48,410 nucleotides of DNA from Runella sp. MFBS21 (GTDB lineage Bacteria; Bacteroidota; Bacteroidia; Cytophagales; Spirosomataceae), in assembly GCF_029433105.1 (NCBI RefSeq), contig NZ_JARNTW010000032.1, positions 1 through 48,410 on the forward strand. Direction: 5' to 3'. Shown piece after piece: positions 8,035-16,630 of this stretch. Position numbers and translations under genes: made by a program. The notes below the pieces were generated by a model. The model was not told the DNA's origin and did not search any database. It saw nothing but the letters and a program-made list of their open reading frames with translations. The first letter of the stretch is position 1. Each line of letters begins with the position of its first letter.

Positions 8035-9416
8035 CCAAACAATGTTTCATAGTGTGGCGACGGTAGAAATATGCCCCCGCTTCCGTCAAAGAATGAGTGT
8101 GGTGTGAGATAGACACCGTTCACCGACCTTGTCCAGACAGCGCCCGCCCTAGGATGATAGCCTGTAAGTTTGTCCCAGTTTTTGAAGTACTGATATCCAT
8201 TTGTTTCCTGAAGCCCCACCGTCATGCCAGGGAAAGGGGGTAAACGGGCCGCCACATTTTTATTCCAATCGACCAGAATTGGGTTTACGGTCAGGTCGGC
8301 GCAAAAACAGGGAATCTTTTTTTCGAAGGCCAATTGCGTAATTTTCATGGTCATGCTCAACGTTTTGGCAATCGCTTTTACGGCAATGGCCGAATAGCCA
8401 AGCTCGATCCGGTGGGCTACATCGTCTACCGTATGCGCACTTTCATCAGCCGCCACCCGCACGCCTAAATCGCCAACGTAGGTTTCATTACGCTCCTCAA
8501 AAGGCTCTTCGATAACCGCAATCTGATCAAAGGCACCGATTTTTCGGGCGTGATCCAGAAAGCGTAAAAGTGTTTCTTTTTTTTCATACCGTCCGTTTGC
8601 ATCAAAATAGTAGGGTATTTTTCCGTTTTTTGTAAAGGGCGTTTCATAATGGCCAATGGCTTTATGCACAGCTTCCAGAAAAGCAATGTCTTTTTCAATC
8701 ATTTCCTGCTGCGTACCTGCCGACCCTGTTTTGAGTTTCAGAATAAAGTACCCCTGATCGGCAGCCTGCTTAATGGTTTGTGCCGAAGTGCCGACACTGA
8801 ACGACGGGATACTGGCTACCTTTTGATGTCGGTACGAGAGACCAGACCGGTACGTCGGAGGAATCATCTCGTCGAAGTTGGTAATACCGTTTTCGGCGGC
8901 ATACAGCAGCCAGGCTGCGTTGTCGACCGAAACCAATGCGTTAAGGGCAAAGGTTTTGCGGAGATCCGGATTACCCGTGATTTTTTTGCCATACTCCAGT
9001 ACATCAGGCAAGAGCCAGTCAAGTAGTTGCAAAGGATTATGAAAGGTCTGGCCTTTAAGGCGTTGCAGGGCATGTTCAGTCATGGCATACATCAACGCAT
9101 TCCCGGCACTTTCTGAATGAGCAGCAAATACGCTGGAGTCCGACCAAAGTACGCCCTGTGTACCCAGTCCAATTTTTCGGATACCAGAGTCACTTTCCAG
9201 AAGGCTGGCAACCTGCCAGCTATCGCTAATGGCACTGCCTTTAAAGCGGTATGGAGTTAGGGGTTCACGCTCAAAATTCGAACTGACATTTTTGATTTTT
9301 ATCTTTCCAGTCGTCGGTTTAGGATTTTCTACATCGGCCAGAATACGGTCATGGCTCATTCCTGAACCGACCACGCCCAGAACGCTACTGGTCCTGATAA
9401 AATCCCGGCGATTCAT
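8031..9416 (-). CDS. Exported enolase-superfamily enzyme (mandelate racemase/muconate lactonizing type)
   Basis: I chose the ATG at 9416, not 9443, because it gives the twin-arginine-like leader MNRRDFIRTSSVLGVVGSG. The C-terminal barrel shows the superfamily's catalytic set. There is a KxK motif (FILKLKTG, about residue 227), metal ligands in YYFDANGRY (about 272), EEPFEE (about 304) and AADESAH (about 324), and the second-side lysine in AIAVKAIAK (about 347). The family removes a proton next to a carboxylate to epimerise or dehydrate acids or acid sugars. A dipeptide-epimerase-like or aldonate-dehydratase activity is possible. The PUL context favours an acid sugar. An exported enolase-type enzyme is unusual. 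Confidence 0.8.
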   Translation of the reverse strand: MNRRDFIRTSSVLGVVGSGMSHDRILADVENPKPTTGKIKIKNVSSNFEREPLTPYRFKGSAISDSWQVASLLESDSGIRKIGLGTQGVLWSDSSVFAAHSESAGNALMYAMTEHALQRLKGQTFHNPLQLLDWLLPDVLEYGKKITGNPDLRKTFALNALVSVDNAAWLLYAAENGITNFDEMIPPTYRSGLSYRHQKVASIPSFSVGTSAQTIKQAADQGYFILKLKTGSAGTQQEMIEKDIAFLEAVHKAIGHYETPFTKNGKIPYYFDANGRYEKKETLLRFLDHARKIGAFDQIAVIEEPFEERNETYVGDLGVRVAADESAHTVDDVAHRIELGYSAIAVKAIAKTLSMTMKITQLAFEKKIPCFCADLTVNPILVDWNKNVAARLPPFPGMTVGLQETNGYQYFKNWDKLTGYHPRAGAVWTRSVNGVYLTPHSFFDGSGGIFLPSPHYETLFG

Positions 9417-9497
9417 GTTGTTGGTTAGCATGGATAGAAACAAGATTTCGGGGGTTGATTAGAATTTTTTTGTATGCAAAGCAACTGTATCCACTAC

Positions 9498-11816
9498 TTA
9501 TCGGCTGGCCTTTACGGCTTTCAGAATAAAATCAACAATGGGTTCTGGATTGACCAAACTGTGCGGATGATGACCGATGCCTGGTTTGTGAATGACCGTT
9601 ATGGTACCGCCTAATGCCTTTATTTTTTGTTCGAACAAAGCCGTATTTTCATCCACAGGCACAATATCATCGGCATCCCCTACAACGTGTAGCATCGGGA
9701 ATCTCCCGTTTACAAGAGTGGCTACCTGATCCAGCGGATTGTTCTTAAACGACAGTGTTTCTTCCTCGGTCGTGTAGCCATAGTCCTTCTTGAATTTTTC
9801 CCAATCGCCCAGACTGCCTTTGCTTTTCCCTTTGCCTCCCGGCCAGCTTCGCACATCGAGCACCGGGGCATCTGCGTATACACAAACCACTTTGTCCGGA
9901 TTTCTAGCGGCCCTGTTATAGCTGTATAATCCCCCTCGACTCATGCATTCCAGCACCGCTTTTGGAGCCAGACCAGCGGTTGTCAAAAGCGAATAGTAGG
10001 TATTCCAAAGGCGCACAGCCTCCTCGTTGCCGTACAATTCGGCCACATCGAGGTAAACGATATGGTAGCCCCGATCCAGCAATGCGATGTCTGTTTGAGG
10101 CTCATGCCCCCAGAACCTTGCCCGCCAAACCCAGGGCCTGCCTTCGGCCACTATCCGAGGTTTTACCACTTTCGCAGTGCGATTTTCAACCGTAAACTCA
10201 GCACAATCGTATCCATAAAACGAAGTGACTTTGTAGGGGACGTTCAGCTTCGGGAAGATGTCAAAATCCCGGATGGCTTTGCTGGTAATGGCTTCATACA
10301 GCCGATTGGCAATGATCGTCTGGCCTTGTGCCGACGGATGGAGCTGATCAAAAAACACTGAGTCACGATTGAGCGTAATCGAATGTAAATCAATCATTTC
10401 CAGTTTTTCATCAAAAGCAATCTGCCGAATACGCGGAATGATTTGTTTGGTAATGACAGCATCAGGTTGCCGGGTCGTATCGGTTAGATATGACGCTACA
10501 GGCATCAGCAGGATAATTCGTGGATGTGATGGCAGGTCACGAAACGACCGGATAAGGGTCTTATAATCGGTAATAAAACTATCGGCTATCGATGCGCGAT
10601 AAACCAGTCGACTATCGTTGGTGCCCAGCTTAATCGTCACAATATCCGGGTTGCTTTTGAGGGCTTCCTGATACCGGACGGTGGCCATGTAGGAATTATC
10701 TTTGGTTTTCATGACTGTTTTCCCGTTCATGCCCGCGTTTATTACCTCATAATCGTACCCTAGTAAACGCTGTAATTGGGCAGGGTACGATTCGGCGTGT
10801 CGGTATTTCAGCCCTACTCCTTCGGTAATACTGTTACCTACGCAAACAATCCGAATGCGCTGGGGGGCTTTGTTGCTAATGACACTGTATATACGTCGTT
10901 CGATATTGTCGTATACCTGTCTTGCTTTGTCCATGGGTAAACCCTGATGCCTGGCAGGCCGATTAGGATCGGTGGCGCTCAACCAGGCATCCTTCATGAT
11001 GTCTTTTCGTTGAGTCACCAAACACAGAATTTCTTCCCCTCGTGGGTGGACGGTAAGGGCCGCCTGTACATCGGGCGCATCACCTACCTGTTGACCTAAA
11101 TACGCAAGCACCGATCTAGCCATGAGCCAATGGCCCAATTCGGTGGGATGGATTCCGTCATTGGCCAATTTGAAGCCGGGATCGCTTTTTCGCTTGTCTT
11201 CCAGATAGTTCTTCATGGGAAAATGAAGATCGGCCACTTCCCATTTCAGGGAATCCCGTTGTGCCAGTAACCAGTCAGCATAGCGATCCAATACCAGATT
11301 ATAGCCCTGTGTACCCAGTTTTTTGTCGTCATGAACCGGGGGCGTAAGGAAAATTATCCGTTTGGCCCCCGCTTTTTCCAATTCACGATGAAGCCATTTC
11401 ATTCCTTCCCGGAACGCCTTGAAGCGAGTTTCATCGAAGGGTAAATAAATACCATCATTCATGCCATAACAGGCAAATACGACATCGGGTTTAGTCTGAG
11501 CCAATACGCGGGTCAGCCGATTATGCAAATCGGGGCGGATAAATTTTTCACTGGCGGGGTTAGGTTCACTAAGCCCCGAAACGGTTTCGCCCGACAAACC
11601 CGCAGGAATAAATTCGTAGTGTTGTTTTGGATAATGTGCAATAATAAAGGACTCTATATCAGCCATATAACTACCGGCATACGTAATACTATTGCCCAAA
11701 AACAGGATACGTTTCGTCCCTTTCGGAAAAGGTGGTTTCTGTTGCCCTAAAGCATACGAACTCAGGATGATCGCTAGCCACAGCAGGGCGGTACGAACGA
11801 GACAAAGTAACTTCAT
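9498..11816 (-). CDS. Triple-domain esterase: SGNH - SGNH - alpha/beta hydrolase fusion
   Basis: The frame opens at 11885, overlapping the upstream gene, but the ATG at 11816 yields a clean signal peptide (MKLLCLVRTALLWLAIILSS). Residues below are counted from 11885. Domain 1 (about 57-265) is an SGNH hydrolase with FLGNSIT (Ser66), GMNDG (141) and NDGIHP (Asp243, His246). Domain 2 (about 343-535) is a second SGNH hydrolase with CVGNSIT (Ser352), KLGTNDS (419) and DQLHP (Asp513, His516). Domain 3 (about 550-795) is an alpha/beta hydrolase with ECMSRGG (Ser649), GDADD (about 737-740) and GIGHHPH (His772/773). Each domain keeps a plausible triad. Expected roles are removal of acetyl or other acyl groups from a polysaccharide. 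The three-way fusion is odd. Confidence 0.85.
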   Translation of the reverse strand: MKLLCLVRTALLWLAIILSSYALGQQKPPFPKGTKRILFLGNSITYAGSYMADIESFIIAHYPKQHYEFIPAGLSGETVSGLSEPNPASEKFIRPDLHNRLTRVLAQTKPDVVFACYGMNDGIYLPFDETRFKAFREGMKWLHRELEKAGAKRIIFLTPPVHDDKKLGTQGYNLVLDRYADWLLAQRDSLKWEVADLHFPMKNYLEDKRKSDPGFKLANDGIHPTELGHWLMARSVLAYLGQQVGDAPDVQAALTVHPRGEEILCLVTQRKDIMKDAWLSATDPNRPARHQGLPMDKARQVYDNIERRIYSVISNKAPQRIRIVCVGNSITEGVGLKYRHAESYPAQLQRLLGYDYEVINAGMNGKTVMKTKDNSYMATVRYQEALKSNPDIVTIKLGTNDSRLVYRASIADSFITDYKTLIRSFRDLPSHPRIILLMPVASYLTDTTRQPDAVITKQIIPRIRQIAFDEKLEMIDLHSITLNRDSVFFDQLHPSAQGQTIIANRLYEAITSKAIRDFDIFPKLNVPYKVTSFYGYDCAEFTVENRTAKVVKPRIVAEGRPWVWRARFWGHEPQTDIALLDRGYHIVYLDVAELYGNEEAVRLWNTYYSLLTTAGLAPKAVLECMSRGGLYSYNRAARNPDKVVCVYADAPVLDVRSWPGGKGKSKGSLGDWEKFKKDYGYTTEEETLSFKNNPLDQVATLVNGRFPMLHVVGDADDIVPVDENTALFEQKIKALGGTITVIHKPGIGHHPHSLVNPEPIVDFILKAVKASR

Positions 11817-11868
11817 CCTTGTTAGCTTGGTAATTTTTTGATGGTCATGATAAGTCATTTTCAACATT

Positions 11869-14211
11869 TTATTCAGGAATAGCATTTAGTGTATACCAGG
11901 CTTCTGTTGACCAGAGTTGTTTCCCCTTGTTGTTCCGCAAACGGTCTGACAACCGAAAATAAACTACATGCTCTTTCTTTAAACCGGGTATTTGCAGGGA
12001 TAACCGGGTTCTATCGTTGGAAAGGATGATGTGTTTGACCACCATTTCTTCCTGATCCAACTTAGGGCCACCGTAGGATGATGTGGGTAAATACCGCCAT
12101 TGCTCAATGTGAAAATCGGCTAAGCTGACATTAAGGTCGGCGCTGAGTGGCTCCGTCAGTTCAATCTCAAAACCATTGGGTTTAGCCCGGACAGCCAGCA
12201 TGTCAAACGTGGTCTGGCCGTTATACGTCATCCGTTGCAGGCCGTATTTTCGTTCTTTCCAGCTCCATCCGCCACCTTCCATTCCTAGCTCGCCTACGTA
12301 CAGGGCACCATCAGGACCCCAGCGTAGGCGGTTGACGCCCGCTTCAAATCCCTGACTGAACCGGAAAACAGCGCCCTGATAAGACCCGTTTATTTTTTCC
12401 AGAAAATCCCGTTTAATACCGCCATGCGTCACATCGCCGTGCAGCATCTGGCCTTTATACGGACCGTCCTTTATGAGGGTAGGTTCGGATGGGGAATTGG
12501 CAATTTCATTCTGAGGAAGCCAAAGGGTGGGTGGGGTCATAACCGGCAATTCCTTCCCATCGGGAGGAATTGCCCACCCCATTCCATGAAATTCGCCCTG
12601 TTTAAGATGAATGAGTTTGTTGCCAGGTAACCATTGCCCCTGATTATCCGTGATGAAGATTTCATTGTCGATCCCCATGCCAATACCATTGGGTGTGCGC
12701 AAGCCAAAGTTGACCCATTGATAGCGTCCATCCGGGCTGATTCGGATTGTCCGACCGCGATCGGGGGTTTGCTTTACGCCTGGTTTGAGCCGCATGGCCA
12801 TCGACAGGGTTACGTAAAAATATCCCTCCTTATAAACCAACCCGAACGCAAACTCATGAAAATCGGCGGTTACCTGCCACGTATTACAAATAGCCCGATA
12901 TTCGTCGATAACCTCATCACCATCGTGGTCGATAAGCTGGGTGAGTTCGTGTTTTTGTAAAACATAAATCTGCCCGTTAACCACCTCAAGACCCAGTGGC
13001 TCGGCCAGCCCGGCTGCTATTCGCTTAATGCTTACCTTCGACGAATCGCCTTGTAGATGGTCGAGGAGATAAACGCCCCCAACCGAATCCCAGGTCGAGA
13101 CCAGCAATCGGCCGTCTGGAAGAAATGCCAGTCCACCCACACGAGGGCGAAAATCCGGTCTGTGTAAGGTCGTCAGGTTATAACTCGGATGTACGCCCTC
13201 TACATCAGCGCCATCGCCGGGTCTGGTTGGTTTTCGTACATTCACTTCGTTCGCCACAGTGGGTGTTGAAACCTCTGTTTTGGTTGCAGGCTTTAAGCTG
13301 AAAACATAATCCAGAATGGTTTTTAGCTCATCGTCGGAAAGCTGCGGATGTGGGTTCATGACCCCAGTACCCCAAGCTCCCGTCCCCCCTTCTTTGATCT
13401 TTTTGACCAGGCGTTGTAGATCCTGCTTAGCCTCATACCGCTGGGCGATATGAACAAACGAAGGGCCTACATTGTCTTCAGTCAGTTCATGACAGGTAAA
13501 ACAGTCGCTTTTTCCCATGTAATACTGTCCCTTATGATCAAACTGTTCTTCGATAATGGGGCGTTTCTGGGCAGGAAGTTTTCCGAAGAAGATCGTCGTC
13601 CGGGTAGTGCCGTTGGCGTTTAATCGAATAACCTTATCCGGCGACTTTAGCATCACGGAAGTTCTCTCAGGCAAACCCGATACCCGGAATACTCTTTCCA
13701 GACCCGGCTTCCCTGAACTACCGGTTATGAATTCGGGACGCTCTTCTACCGTTACCGTATCGGACGAAACCAGCACCAGCGCATAGGTCAGATAAACCTG
13801 GTTTTTTACAAAGTGGTAGCCCTTGCTGATAACCTGCGTCAGTACGTTCTTCCCGGCCGATTCAACGCTCCATGTTGTAGCATGCTGCGTATCCGAAAAA
13901 TAAGCCGTTCCAAAAGAGGAAGGTTGTATGGTTTTTTTATCGGTATAGGCTGCCCCATCCATTGATACTCCGCCTTTCCACGCTTTATAAACGGTGCAGG
14001 TAGTGAGATCGTAGGCCAGATACATCTCCAGGTTAAGCGCCAGCGTGAGCATTCGTGGCTTTTTGTCCAATACAGAACGGAACACCCAAGGGTCACGTGG
14101 TCGGTTTATGGCGTTTTCAGTACGTGAGCTACCCGCCCAAAACAAAGCAAGGGCAAGCCCGGCCAACGCTACTACGCTACGTTTTCTGCTAACAGTTAGG
14201 ATTGTTGCCAT
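11869..14211 (-). CDS. Cytochrome c fused to a beta-propeller sugar dehydrogenase-like domain
   Basis: The protein has 780 residues. There is an N-terminal hydrophobic export segment (VVALAGLALALFWAG). Residues about 40-215 form a beta-rich domain of the kind found fused to DUF1080 and heme proteins (LAYDLTTCTVYKAWKGGVSM). Residues about 228-306 are a class I cytochrome c with heme motif CFTCH (237-241) and likely axial Met285 in GVMNPHP. Residues about 350-690 are a six-bladed propeller resembling PQQ/soluble glucose or sorbosone dehydrogenases (VGGLAFLPDGRLLVSTWDS, GLRTPNGIGMG, NRLRWGPDGALYVGELG). A C-terminal beta domain follows. It likely oxidises a sugar in the periplasm and passes electrons to the respiratory chain. 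Its start overlaps the isomerase stop by 16 bases, implying coupling. Confidence 0.82.
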   Translation of the reverse strand: MATILTVSRKRSVVALAGLALALFWAGSSRTENAINRPRDPWVFRSVLDKKPRMLTLALNLEMYLAYDLTTCTVYKAWKGGVSMDGAAYTDKKTIQPSSFGTAYFSDTQHATTWSVESAGKNVLTQVISKGYHFVKNQVYLTYALVLVSSDTVTVEERPEFITGSSGKPGLERVFRVSGLPERTSVMLKSPDKVIRLNANGTTRTTIFFGKLPAQKRPIIEEQFDHKGQYYMGKSDCFTCHELTEDNVGPSFVHIAQRYEAKQDLQRLVKKIKEGGTGAWGTGVMNPHPQLSDDELKTILDYVFSLKPATKTEVSTPTVANEVNVRKPTRPGDGADVEGVHPSYNLTTLHRPDFRPRVGGLAFLPDGRLLVSTWDSVGGVYLLDHLQGDSSKVSIKRIAAGLAEPLGLEVVNGQIYVLQKHELTQLIDHDGDEVIDEYRAICNTWQVTADFHEFAFGLVYKEGYFYVTLSMAMRLKPGVKQTPDRGRTIRISPDGRYQWVNFGLRTPNGIGMGIDNEIFITDNQGQWLPGNKLIHLKQGEFHGMGWAIPPDGKELPVMTPPTLWLPQNEIANSPSEPTLIKDGPYKGQMLHGDVTHGGIKRDFLEKINGSYQGAVFRFSQGFEAGVNRLRWGPDGALYVGELGMEGGGWSWKERKYGLQRMTYNGQTTFDMLAVRAKPNGFEIELTEPLSADLNVSLADFHIEQWRYLPTSSYGGPKLDQEEMVVKHIILSNDRTRLSLQIPGLKKEHVVYFRLSDRLRNNKGKQLWSTEAWYTLNAIPE

Positions 14212-15152
14212 AGCTCTTGGATTTTACGGACATCCCGGTTAAGAACAGGAATGATTTTTTTCATCTTTTCGGTGACGCTCAAGTCCTTATCAGCTTCATT
14301 GAGTAACGGATACTCGAAATGGAGCGAAAAGGGTCGGACAAGGTTTGCCTCCTTTATGCGTTGAAAAAAAGTTTTAAAATTGACCATTCCTTCGCCAATG
14401 GGCGCGTATTTTGTCCGAAGCCTGCCATCCACTACTTCCCATTTGTAATCTTTCAGCGGCAGAGAACCAATCTGGGGAGAAACGACGCGGAGCGTATTCG
14501 CCCAGGAGTTAACGCCCTCGGCCTGAGCATGGGCGGTATCATATTGCAGACTAACCAGCCTGTTGTCCAACTCCTGAACAAGATACCAGATGTCCCAGAC
14601 AGACGCCCCCAGATTGGTGCCCTGATGATTTTGATACCCGGCCTGGATGCCGTATGTATGATTCAGGTCGGCTAGCCGCTGAAGGGTACTTTTGTGTTTC
14701 TGAAACGTTTCCTGTATGCTCAGTTTAGGGTCATACGACAAATATCCCATACGATAATGCTTGATACCCGCTTGGGAAGCGGTTTTTAGGATTCGTTCGG
14801 TCATCGGGTTGCCCGGATCAACAATAGAGGTAACCATCATCGGTATGGCAAGCCCTTTTGCTTTGGCGATCTCAACGATTTTTGGGAGATCCCGCTCCAC
14901 ATTTTCCGGTAGAACATGGCCTCCTCCCCGTACTGTGAGGTCTATCCCGTTGAAGCCAGCAGCGACTAACGTATCGGTTAACGCGTCGTAGTCCATCCAC
15001 TCCAACCCTTTCGAAAACATGTTGATGTTAATAGTTGCATGGGGCATGGCTGCTGCCGAATCGGGAGTCGAAACAGGCCGCCGATAGCGGGCGGTGGTAC
15101 CGGTTGCCAGCAGCATAGCCGTAAAGTCCCGGCGGTTGATTGTTATGGACAT
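14196..15152 (-). CDS. Exported sugar phosphate isomerase/epimerase-like TIM-barrel protein
   Basis: The protein has 318 residues. The N-terminus MSITINRRDFTAMLLATG resembles a Tat leader. The rest is a xylose-isomerase-like/AP-endonuclease-2 TIM barrel, with FNGIDLTVRGGGHVLP, YGIQAGYQNHQG, VSLQYDTAHAQ, LPLKDYKW and FSLHFEYPL at the ends of successive strands. The residues Glu or Asp and His in YDTAHA, KDY and HFEY are in the usual metal-site positions. Relatives isomerise or epimerise sugars, or act on 3-keto sugars. It lies in the operon between the fucosidase and the oxidising enzyme, with a 16-base overlap into the latter, so it may rework the product of oxidation. Confidence 0.8.
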   Translation of the reverse strand: MSITINRRDFTAMLLATGTTARYRRPVSTPDSAAAMPHATININMFSKGLEWMDYDALTDTLVAAGFNGIDLTVRGGGHVLPENVERDLPKIVEIAKAKGLAIPMMVTSIVDPGNPMTERILKTASQAGIKHYRMGYLSYDPKLSIQETFQKHKSTLQRLADLNHTYGIQAGYQNHQGTNLGASVWDIWYLVQELDNRLVSLQYDTAHAQAEGVNSWANTLRVVSPQIGSLPLKDYKWEVVDGRLRTKYAPIGEGMVNFKTFFQRIKEANLVRPFSLHFEYPLLNEADKDLSVTEKMKKIIPVLNRDVRKIQELWQQS

Positions 15153-15183
15153 AGTTTTGGGGTATAAACTTGCGCTCTTTCGC

Positions 15184-16596
15184 TCAAGATAATTTCAGGA
15201 CCCATACGGGCTCACCGGCGAGCTGTTTTATAATCTGCTTAGGAATAGTCACGTCAATCTGATCGCCGTTTTTGTTCCATTTAAGGGGCTTTTCAACACC
15301 CAATAGGTGTATAATTGTCCCCTTGGTCACCGCTGTTGCGGGAACCATCAGTTTTTCCGGCAGCTCATTTTCCTGGTCATCGGGCAAATACGATACGTAC
15401 CGAATAGAACCTTTCCCGGTGTAAGCCCATTTATCCTGCCGATAAGGCGCAACAGGCTTGGTACCATAAATCGACTCCCCGTTGACGGCTATCCATTTGC
15501 CAATGTCGGCCAGTCGATCATATACTTCCTTGTGCCATTCGCCATCTGGTCCAGGGCCGATGCCTAACAGCAGATTCCCGTTTTTAGCGGTAATATCCAC
15601 CAGGAGTTGGACGAGCTTTCGGGCGGGTTTAAACTGTTCATCCGGTATATACGACCAGGATTTGCCCATCGTCATACAGGTTTCCCACGGATAAGGAATG
15701 TAATGATCCGGTACTTTTTGCTCAGGCGTCAGGTAGTTGACATAGTCCGGCTTGCCGTGTCGATCAACGATAATCACACCGGGCTGATCATTGCGGGCCA
15801 TCGTCACAATGGGAGCCATATCCATATTTGCCCAGCTCCCATCGAACCACAACAGATCAACGGTTCCATACCCCGTCATCAGTTCCTCAATCTGGTTGTA
15901 GGTAAAATCAGTAAAGCGTTTCCAGCGATCCGGGTATTTGGTTCGGTCATAGCTCTCGTTCCGATCTTTAGGCGGAAAGTAAGACCACCAATAGTCTTCC
16001 GAATGCCAGTCTGGTTTCGAGAAGTAGGCACCTATCATGAAATTTTCCTTCCGAAAGGCGTTGAAAATCTCTTTGGTGATATCCCTTTTGGGGTTTTTAG
16101 AGAAAGGCGTTCGGGGACTGGTAATTTTATAATCGGTGTATTTGGTGTCATACATCGAAAAACCGTCATGATGTTTGGTGGTAAACACCATATATTTCAT
16201 GCCAGCATCTTTTGCGGCCGCTACCCATTTAGTCGGGTCAAACCGTGTCGGATTAAACTGGGTCTGAAGGTTTTCATAGGCTTGCTTATAGGTATACCAG
16301 TTAGCGGAATGAGGCCCCTTTCGCTGCGTGAAGGCTCTGTCTTCCGGGCAAAGTGACCAGGATTCCACAATGCCCCATTGGCTGTAGGTGCCCCAGTGCA
16401 TAAAAAGACCGAATTTGAGATCCTGCCAGCTCGCTATTTTCTTCTGAACAAGTATATCCTTAGGAGTCTTGTAAGTTTTTTCGGCATCATAGGCTTGCGT
16501 TCCCTGTGCGTCTACAGGTTGAAAAGCGAGGAGTCCCCAGGTCAAGAGCGTACCTAAGCCCAGAAATAAGGATTGGTGTAAGCGTATGTTTTTCAA
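15184..16596 (-). CDS. Alpha-L-fucosidase, GH29
   Basis: The protein has 470 residues, the normal length for the family. It has a signal peptide (FLGLGTLLTWGLLAFQPVDA). GH29 signatures are LKFGLFMHWGTYSQWG (61-76), KYMVFTTKHHDGFSMYDTKY (134-153) and GTVDLLWFDGSW (244-255); Asp252 in LWFDG is the expected nucleophile. NGNLLLGIGPGPDGEW is the conserved barrel end. A C-terminal beta-sandwich covers about 375-470. It hydrolyses terminal alpha-L-fucose in the periplasm or at the surface. The acid/base residue is not conserved across GH29 and I do not assign it. It is 35 bases after the GH27 gene, in the same direction. Confidence 0.93.
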   Translation of the reverse strand: MKNIRLHQSLFLGLGTLLTWGLLAFQPVDAQGTQAYDAEKTYKTPKDILVQKKIASWQDLKFGLFMHWGTYSQWGIVESWSLCPEDRAFTQRKGPHSANWYTYKQAYENLQTQFNPTRFDPTKWVAAAKDAGMKYMVFTTKHHDGFSMYDTKYTDYKITSPRTPFSKNPKRDITKEIFNAFRKENFMIGAYFSKPDWHSEDYWWSYFPPKDRNESYDRTKYPDRWKRFTDFTYNQIEELMTGYGTVDLLWFDGSWANMDMAPIVTMARNDQPGVIIVDRHGKPDYVNYLTPEQKVPDHYIPYPWETCMTMGKSWSYIPDEQFKPARKLVQLLVDITAKNGNLLLGIGPGPDGEWHKEVYDRLADIGKWIAVNGESIYGTKPVAPYRQDKWAYTGKGSIRYVSYLPDDQENELPEKLMVPATAVTKGTIIHLLGVEKPLKWNKNGDQIDVTIPKQIIKQLAGEPVWVLKLS

Positions 16597-16630
16597 CGAA
16601 ACGTGTGTTTAGTGTTCTTGTCTGGACAGT

